NCBI GenBank assembly: GCA_041581055.1
Contig: JBFGCT010000089.1
Coordinates: 1 to 16,464, forward strand
DNA length: 16,464 nucleotides
Origin: JBFGCT01 sp041581055
Lineage (GTDB): Bacteria; Actinomycetota; Acidimicrobiia; Acidimicrobiales; Ilumatobacteraceae
Reading direction: 5' to 3'
Part shown: positions 13,654 to 16,464 of the stretch, in pieces
Numbering within the stretch: the first letter of the stretch is position 1
Layout: each line of letters begins with the position of its first letter
The notes under the pieces: generated by a model
The model's database searches: none
Told to the model about the DNA's origin: nothing
What the model saw: the letters and a program-made list of their open reading frames with translations, nothing else
Program-made: the position numbers and the translations under genes

Positions 13654-14418
13654 TCATTTGCGCGACACGGTCGTCGGCCGGCGCGTTCGGCGACGGGCGC
13701 CGCCCGCCGGGCCATGGCTGCGGACCCGGATGGCCCGGTGATCGGGGGCCGGAGTCACCGCCGCCCGGCCGAGCTCGAACACGCCGCGCATCGCCCACCG
13801 CCACAGGAACCGCAGCACGACCAGCGCGAGCAGCACGCCGAACGCGATGGCCGTCGGGATCGCGATCGTCGCCAGCACCGTCGCCTTCTCGTCGATCAGC
13901 GGCTTGAGGACGCCCGACTCCACGCTGGTCCCGTCGACGTGCAGGGTGCGGACGCCACTCTCGACCTCGCGGCATTCGACCGCGGTGTCGTTCAGGCCGA
14001 TCACGTCGTTGCCGCCGAAGAGTGGCTCCGGCGCCCGAACCGACGAGGCGAGCACGCCGATCGCCGGGTCGACCGCCGCGCCGACGAGGTATTGCTGGTC
14101 CTGGTCGAGGTACTTGGCGTCGGGCCCGAAGCGGACGTCGATCAGCCCGTCGATCGCCCACGGCCCCGCCGACCGCGCCCGGATCTGGTCGATCCGGAAC
14201 CGGACGGTTCGATAGTCCTTGTCGACCACGGTTCCGACGAAGGAGACGTCGGAGCGCTCGACGGGAGGGCACCCCGCAGGCACCTCGAGCAGCGGTGGGA
14301 TCCCGTCGTCGGGCGCCTCGGTCGGGGTCGGGGGCGGTGGGGCGGCCGCCGCGGGCCCCCCGAGCAGCAGCACGAGGAGTACCCCGAGCACGATGCCATG
14401 GCGGGCGGACCGGTCCAC
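13654..14418 (-). CDS. Unrecognised secreted, C-terminally anchored membrane protein
   Basis: I do not recognise a family. The 254-residue product has a signal peptide (1-26; basic MDRSARH, hydrophobic core, GPAAAA before a Pro-rich linker) and an extracytoplasmic domain (about 45-178) with two cysteines, Cys50 and Cys149, that could form a disulphide. One membrane helix follows (about 181-205), then a strongly basic cytoplasmic tail ending RRRTRRPTTVSRK. The ectodomain is beta-rich by eye (DVSFVGTVVDKDYRTVRFRIDQI, IDVRFG), reminiscent of small OB-like or sandwich domains, but no motif supports a function. GTG at 14418 is chosen because TAGCCT (14430-14425) ends six bases upstream and the signal peptide starts there. 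It converges on addBA, with 61 bases between the two stop codons. Confidence 0.82.
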   Translation of the reverse strand: MDRSARHGIVLGVLLVLLLGGPAAAAPPPPTPTEAPDDGIPPLLEVPAGCPPVERSDVSFVGTVVDKDYRTVRFRIDQIRARSAGPWAIDGLIDVRFGPDAKYLDQDQQYLVGAAVDPAIGVLASSVRAPEPLFGGNDVIGLNDTAVECREVESGVRTLHVDGTSVESGVLKPLIDEKATVLATIAIPTAIAFGVLLALVVLRFLWRWAMRGVFELGRAAVTPAPDHRAIRVRSHGPAGGARRRTRRPTTVSRK

Positions 14419-14424
14419 CGGGTC

Positions 14425-14430
14425 AGGCTA
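14425..14430 (-). promoter_or_regulatory. Leaderless-type -10 element
   Basis: TAGCCT on the minus strand ends six bases before GTG at 14418. No Shine-Dalgarno site lies in the gap. Confidence 0.45.
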
Positions 14431-14472
14431 ACGAACCGGCGGCGGCGTTCGAGGGCAGGTCGGGCGGCGAGC

Positions 14473-14478
14473 GATACT
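14473..14478 (+). promoter_or_regulatory. -10-like element before the 36-residue gene
   Basis: GATACT ends seven bases before GTG at 14486. A GAGG at 14479-14482 is too close to the start to be a standard ribosome binding site, so a leaderless transcript is the simpler reading. Confidence 0.4.
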
Positions 14479-14485
14479 GAGGTTC

Positions 14486-14596
14486 GTGGGATACAACCCG
14501 TACCGCAAGCACCAGGCGACCGCCGGCGACATCGTGCTCGTCGCCGCCGCTCTGGCGGTCGCGCTCGCGCTCGTGCTGTGGGCGGTGTTCGGCTGA
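14486..14596 (+). CDS. Small single-pass membrane protein (36 residues)
   Basis: A short ORF starting GTG at 14486 and ending TGA at 14594-14596. The product is MGYNPYRKHQATAGD followed by a hydrophobic helix of about 20 residues (about 16-35, IVLVAAALAVALALVLWAVFG). The polar, basic N-terminus with Arg and Lys would sit in the cytoplasm. No family is recognised, and function is unknown. Support for it being real: a -10-like GATACT at the recurring distance, a compact fit between the divergent membrane-protein gene and the convergent yraN stop (13 bases away), and a coherent N-cytoplasmic membrane-anchor design. It is short enough for automated annotation to miss. Confidence 0.65.
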   Translation: MGYNPYRKHQATAGDIVLVAAALAVALALVLWAVFG

Positions 14597-14609
14597 CGGT
14601 CGACGTTGT

Positions 14610-14978
14610 TCAGAACGCGGCCTCGATCACGTCGACCCGCACGCCGGTGATCGCCACGACGTCGAAGCGGATCTCCATCCCGCCGCACCCGTGCAACTCG
14701 AGCCACTCGGCGGCCAGCCGCCGGATCCGACGTTGCTTGGCCGGCCCGACCGCGGCGGCCGCCGGGCCGTAGCGGTCGGAGCGGCGGGCCTTGACCTCGC
14801 TGAACACGTAGACCGCCCCCCTGCGGAGCACGAGGTCGAGCTCACCGGTCGGCGACCGCCAGTTCCTGTCGAGGACCGAGTATCCCCGTCGTTCATAGTG
14901 CGCCGCGGCGAGCGACTCGCCCCAGCGCCCGCGGGCGATCCGCGATCGGTCGGGTCCGGGCTGGGACGGAGCGACCAT
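14610..14978 (-). CDS. yraN: YraN/UPF0102 family endonuclease-like protein
   Basis: A 122-residue protein of the UPF0102 (YraN) family, which has the fold of Holliday-junction resolvase-type nucleases but no settled function. The core is ARGRWGESLAAAHYERRGYSVLDRNWRSPTGELDLV (15-50) followed by VYVFSEVKARRSDRYG (57-71). Glu46-x-Asp48 and Glu61-x-Lys63 match a PD-(D/E)XK-type active site. Then comes KQRRIRRLAAEWL and the final RFDVVAIT strand. ATG at 14978 is preferred over an upstream in-frame start at 15032 because a strong GGAGG (14990-14986) lies seven bases before it. It is the last visible gene of the rimM-trmD-rplS operon; no rnhB lies between rplS and yraN. Its SD-led start contrasts with most other genes here. 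Confidence 0.92.
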   Translation of the reverse strand: MVAPSQPGPDRSRIARGRWGESLAAAHYERRGYSVLDRNWRSPTGELDLVLRRGAVYVFSEVKARRSDRYGPAAAAVGPAKQRRIRRLAAEWLELHGCGGMEIRFDVVAITGVRVDVIEAAF

Positions 14979-14985
14979 CTGTGCA

Positions 14986-14990
14986 CCTCC
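14986..14990 (-). promoter_or_regulatory. Strong Shine-Dalgarno site of yraN
   Basis: GGAGG on the minus strand, seven bases before ATG 14978. It fixes the start codon and implies that yraN is translated from a longer, co-transcribed mRNA. Confidence 0.8.
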
Positions 14991-15000
14991 ACGCAGTCGT

Positions 15001-15040
15001 GACGCAGGGGCGCCAGGCCCGACGGGCGTCAACCGACGCC
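15001..15040 (-). other. Alternative stem-loops in the rplS-yraN spacer
   Basis: GGCGTC (15025-15030) can pair with GACGCC (15035-15040) around a 4-nt loop. The same GCGTC can instead pair with GACGC (15001-15005), enclosing the smaller hairpin GCCC-GAC-GGGC (15017-15027). The two folds are mutually exclusive and lie just upstream of the yraN ribosome binding site. There is no U-tract. A role in attenuating yraN is inference. Confidence 0.4.
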
Positions 15041-15063
15041 GAAATGCACCGCGGCCGGCGCGC

Positions 15064-15411
15064 TCAGTACTCGCGCTTCTCGCGGATCTTGGCCGCCTTG
15101 CCCTTGCGGTCGCGCAGGTAGTACAGCTTGGCGCGGCGGACGTCGCCGCGCTTGACGAGCTCGATCTTCTGCACGGTCGGGGTGTGCAGGGGGAACGTGC
15201 GCTCGACGCCCACGCCGTAGCTCAGCTTGCGCACGGTGTAGGTCTCCTGCAGGCCGCCACCCTGGCGGGCGATCACGTCGCCCTGGAACACCTGGATGCG
15301 CTCCTTGCCGCCCTCGACCACGCGCACATGGACCTTCAGCTCGTCGCCGGCCTGGAAGTCGGGGATGTCGTCGCGGAGCGACTCGTTGTCGATGAGGTCG
15401 GTGGCCTTCAT
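15064..15411 (-). CDS. rplS: 50S ribosomal protein L19
   Basis: A 115-residue ribosomal protein located at the 30S-50S interface. The sequence MKATDLIDNESLRDDIPDFQAGDELKVHVRVVEGGKERIQVFQGDVIARQGGGLQETYTVRKLSYGVGVERTFPLHTPTVQKIELVKRGDVRRAKLYYLRDRKGKAAKIREKREY carries all L19 hallmarks: GDELKVHVRV, IQVFQGDVIAR, VRKLSYGVGVERTFPLHTP, and the RRAKLYYLRDRKGKAAKIREK tail. Length is normal. The start is ATG 15411, with GGAG (15420-15417) five bases upstream. A longer frame reaching 15819 runs over trmD and is rejected. It sits between trmD and yraN, as in most bacteria. Confidence 0.98.
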   Translation of the reverse strand: MKATDLIDNESLRDDIPDFQAGDELKVHVRVVEGGKERIQVFQGDVIARQGGGLQETYTVRKLSYGVGVERTFPLHTPTVQKIELVKRGDVRRAKLYYLRDRKGKAAKIREKREY

Positions 15412-15447
15412 GGCGTCTCCGTGCGTGCTTGGGCCGGGCGGGCTCGT

Positions 15448-15475
15448 GGGGCCCGTCTCGTGCGATCGTGGCCCC
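15448..15475 (-). other. Stem-loop in the trmD-rplS spacer
   Basis: GGGGCC (15448-15453) and GGCCCC (15470-15475) form a 6-bp stem with a 16-nt loop in the 95-base gap upstream of rplS. It could be a leader structure that adjusts L19 expression relative to TrmD, or an internal processing site. There is no U-tract after it. The functional assignment is a guess. Confidence 0.35.
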
Positions 15476-15506
15476 GTACGACGTGTCACCACGCCGGAGG
15501 GGCCGG

Positions 15507-16262
15507 TCAATGATACGGGTCCGCGGGGAACTCTTCCAACAGCCGCCGCTCTTCGGCGTCGAGCCCGCCCCTGGCCTCGATCAGGTCGGGGCGGTCGCGG
15601 AGCGTGCGGTGGACCCGCTGCGCCGCCCGCCACCGCTCGATCCGGGCATGGTCGCCGCTGCGCAGGATCTCGGGAACGGGCCAACCGCGGTACTCGGCCG
15701 GGCGGGTGTACTGCGGCTCCTCGAGGAGCCCCGACGCGCCGAAGCTCTCCGTGACCGGGCTCGCCGCGTTCCCCATCGCGCCGGCGCGCAGCCGGGTCAC
15801 GGCCTCGACGATCAGGCATGCCGCCACCTCGCCGCCGCTGAGCACGACGTCGCCGACACTGACCTCACCGTCGACCAGATACCGGCGGACCCGATGGTCG
15901 ACGCCCTCGTAGCGCCCGCACAGCAGGCTGAACCCCTCGCCGGCCGCCAGCTCGTGGGCCAGCGCCTGGTCGAATCGACGCCCGCCGGGGCCGAGCAGCA
16001 GGAGGGGGCGTGGGGGGTCGGCCGCCTCGACCGACTCGAAGATCGGCTGCGGGCACATCACCATCCCGGCGCCGCCGCCGAACGGGGCGTCGTCGACGGT
16101 GCGGTGGACGTCGGTCGTGTGGTCCCGGATGTCGTGGCAGCGCAGGTCGAGCAGCTTCGCCTCCCGCGCCTTGCCGAGCAGGCTCTCGGCGCAGAAGTCG
16201 TCGACGAGCCGGGGAAACAGGGAGAAGACGTCGACGCGCAACGCCCGGTCGGGGCGGGTCAC
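15507..16262 (-). CDS. trmD: tRNA (guanine-37-N1)-methyltransferase
   Basis: TrmD uses S-adenosylmethionine to methylate G37 next to the anticodon, preventing +1 frameshifting. The 251-residue product is full length. It begins RVDVFSLFPRLVDDF and shows HRTVDDAPFGGGAGMVM (53-69) and the trefoil-knot SAM site LLCGRYEGVDHRV (113-125) with GDVVLSGGEVAACLIVEAVTRL (137-158). GAMGNAASPVTESF (161-174) and GLLEEPQYTRPAEYRGWPVPEILRSGDHARIERWR (178-212) follow. Glu172 occupies the place of the catalytic Asp of E. coli TrmD (DSF to ESF), a variant I believe is common in other bacteria. GTG 16262 is chosen because GGGAG (16274-16270) lies seven bases upstream. The gene starts 19 bases after the rimM stop codon, clearly in one operon. 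Confidence 0.97.
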   Translation of the reverse strand: MTRPDRALRVDVFSLFPRLVDDFCAESLLGKAREAKLLDLRCHDIRDHTTDVHRTVDDAPFGGGAGMVMCPQPIFESVEAADPPRPLLLLGPGGRRFDQALAHELAAGEGFSLLCGRYEGVDHRVRRYLVDGEVSVGDVVLSGGEVAACLIVEAVTRLRAGAMGNAASPVTESFGASGLLEEPQYTRPAEYRGWPVPEILRSGDHARIERWRAAQRVHRTLRDRPDLIEARGGLDAEERRLLEEFPADPYH

Positions 16263-16281
16263 GGCGGCGCTCCCATCGGCG

Positions 16282-16464
16282 TCAGAACAGCTCGAACAGC
16301 CCGGTCGGGACGTCGACGTTGATCACACCGTCGTCGTTGGAGACGACGAAGGTGGTCGTGACGAGCGCCACACCCGCGAATTCGAGCAGGTCGGAGGCGG
16401 GGTTGGCGACGACCGCGACGCACTCGCCCCGGTCGACCCCATCCTGGTCCACCACCCGGCGGCC
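16282..16464 (-). CDS. rimM: Ribosome maturation factor RimM, C-terminal 60 residues (cut by window edge)
   Basis: RimM assists 30S subunit head assembly and binds ribosomal protein S19. Only the PRC-barrel C-terminal part is present: GRRVVDQDGVDRGECVAVVANPASDLLEF, then ALVTTTFVVSNDDGVINVDVPTGLFELF and stop. The G-RVVD-DG-x-G-x-V-x-NPA-DLLEF wording and the closing hydrophobic-Asp-x-P-x-GLFEL are typical of RimM. The position directly before trmD agrees with the conserved rpsP-rimM-trmD-rplS order. The start lies outside the window. Confidence 0.9.
   Translation of the reverse strand, partial: GRRVVDQDGVDRGECVAVVANPASDLLEFAGVALVTTTFVVSNDDGVINVDVPTGLFELF

Noticed and set aside
8016..13715. 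A minus-strand open frame of about 1,900 codons antisense to addBA
   Set aside because: It is a shadow of the GC-rich codon pattern. The product is repetitive Arg/Ala/Gly/Pro/Asp without any motif, while the plus strand carries complete helicase and nuclease motifs.
15737..15760. Glu172 in TrmD as a damaged active site
   Set aside because: E. coli has Asp here, but I recall ESF in TrmD of other bacteria, and all other motifs are intact, so it is probably a normal variant.

Overview
This is a GC-rich bacterial chromosomal window that looks actinobacterial, most plausibly Acidimicrobiia (for example the Ilumatobacter group). That placement is an inference from three things: a LexA box of the CGAAC-N4-GTTCG type, many promoters placed so close to start codons that the mRNAs would be leaderless, and typical actinobacterial families (DUF4332, a small SPOR-type protein, a RumA-like methyltransferase). 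I see no phage, insertion sequence, CRISPR array or foreign-looking composition. Genes are packed tightly: no gene-free stretch reaches 300 bases, and the longest (283-422) holds only the recA leader and its SOS promoter.

Layout. (1) 1-851, minus strand: the start of recA, its LexA-controlled promoter, and a DUF983 zinc-ribbon membrane protein. (2) 890-1699, plus strand: an unrecognised four-helix membrane protein. (3) 1747-1962, minus strand: tRNA-Lys(CTT) and tRNA-His(GTG), separated by a long hairpin. (4) 2036-4626, minus strand: DUF4332 helix-hairpin-helix protein, pseudouridine-5'-phosphate glycosidase (psuG), and a 23S/tRNA m5U methyltransferase-like enzyme. (5) 4658-5563, plus strand: a small SPOR-type protein and ribulose-phosphate 3-epimerase (rpe), followed by five 15-bp tandem repeats that fill the gap to a convergent GNAT acetyltransferase (5636-6208, minus). 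(6) 6262-13592, plus strand: a GHMP-family sugar kinase, then one giant ORF of about 2,110 codons that joins an AddB-like half to a complete AddA-like half. (7) 13654-14596: an unrecognised single-pass membrane protein (minus) and, divergently, a 36-residue membrane protein (plus). (8) 14610-16464, minus strand: the translation/RNA operon rimM (partial)-trmD-rplS-yraN.

How the genes relate. Two double-strand-break repair components lie in the window: the AddBA helicase-nuclease, which would resect ends and load recombinase, and RecA. Several others act on RNA: trmD, rimM, rplS, the m5U methyltransferase, and psuG, which recycles pseudouridine from RNA turnover. The other genes look like independent housekeeping or accessory functions.

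The most notable observations are: the AddB-AddA fusion, with no plausible internal start codon at the junction; loss of one expected iron-sulphur cysteine in its AddB half; a -10-like hexamer placed 6-7 nt before the start codon of about eleven genes, in contrast to clear Shine-Dalgarno sites inside the trmD operon; the hairpin between the two tRNA genes; and the 15-bp repeat in which most copies carry an in-frame stop codon. No wholly new multi-gene system is evident.
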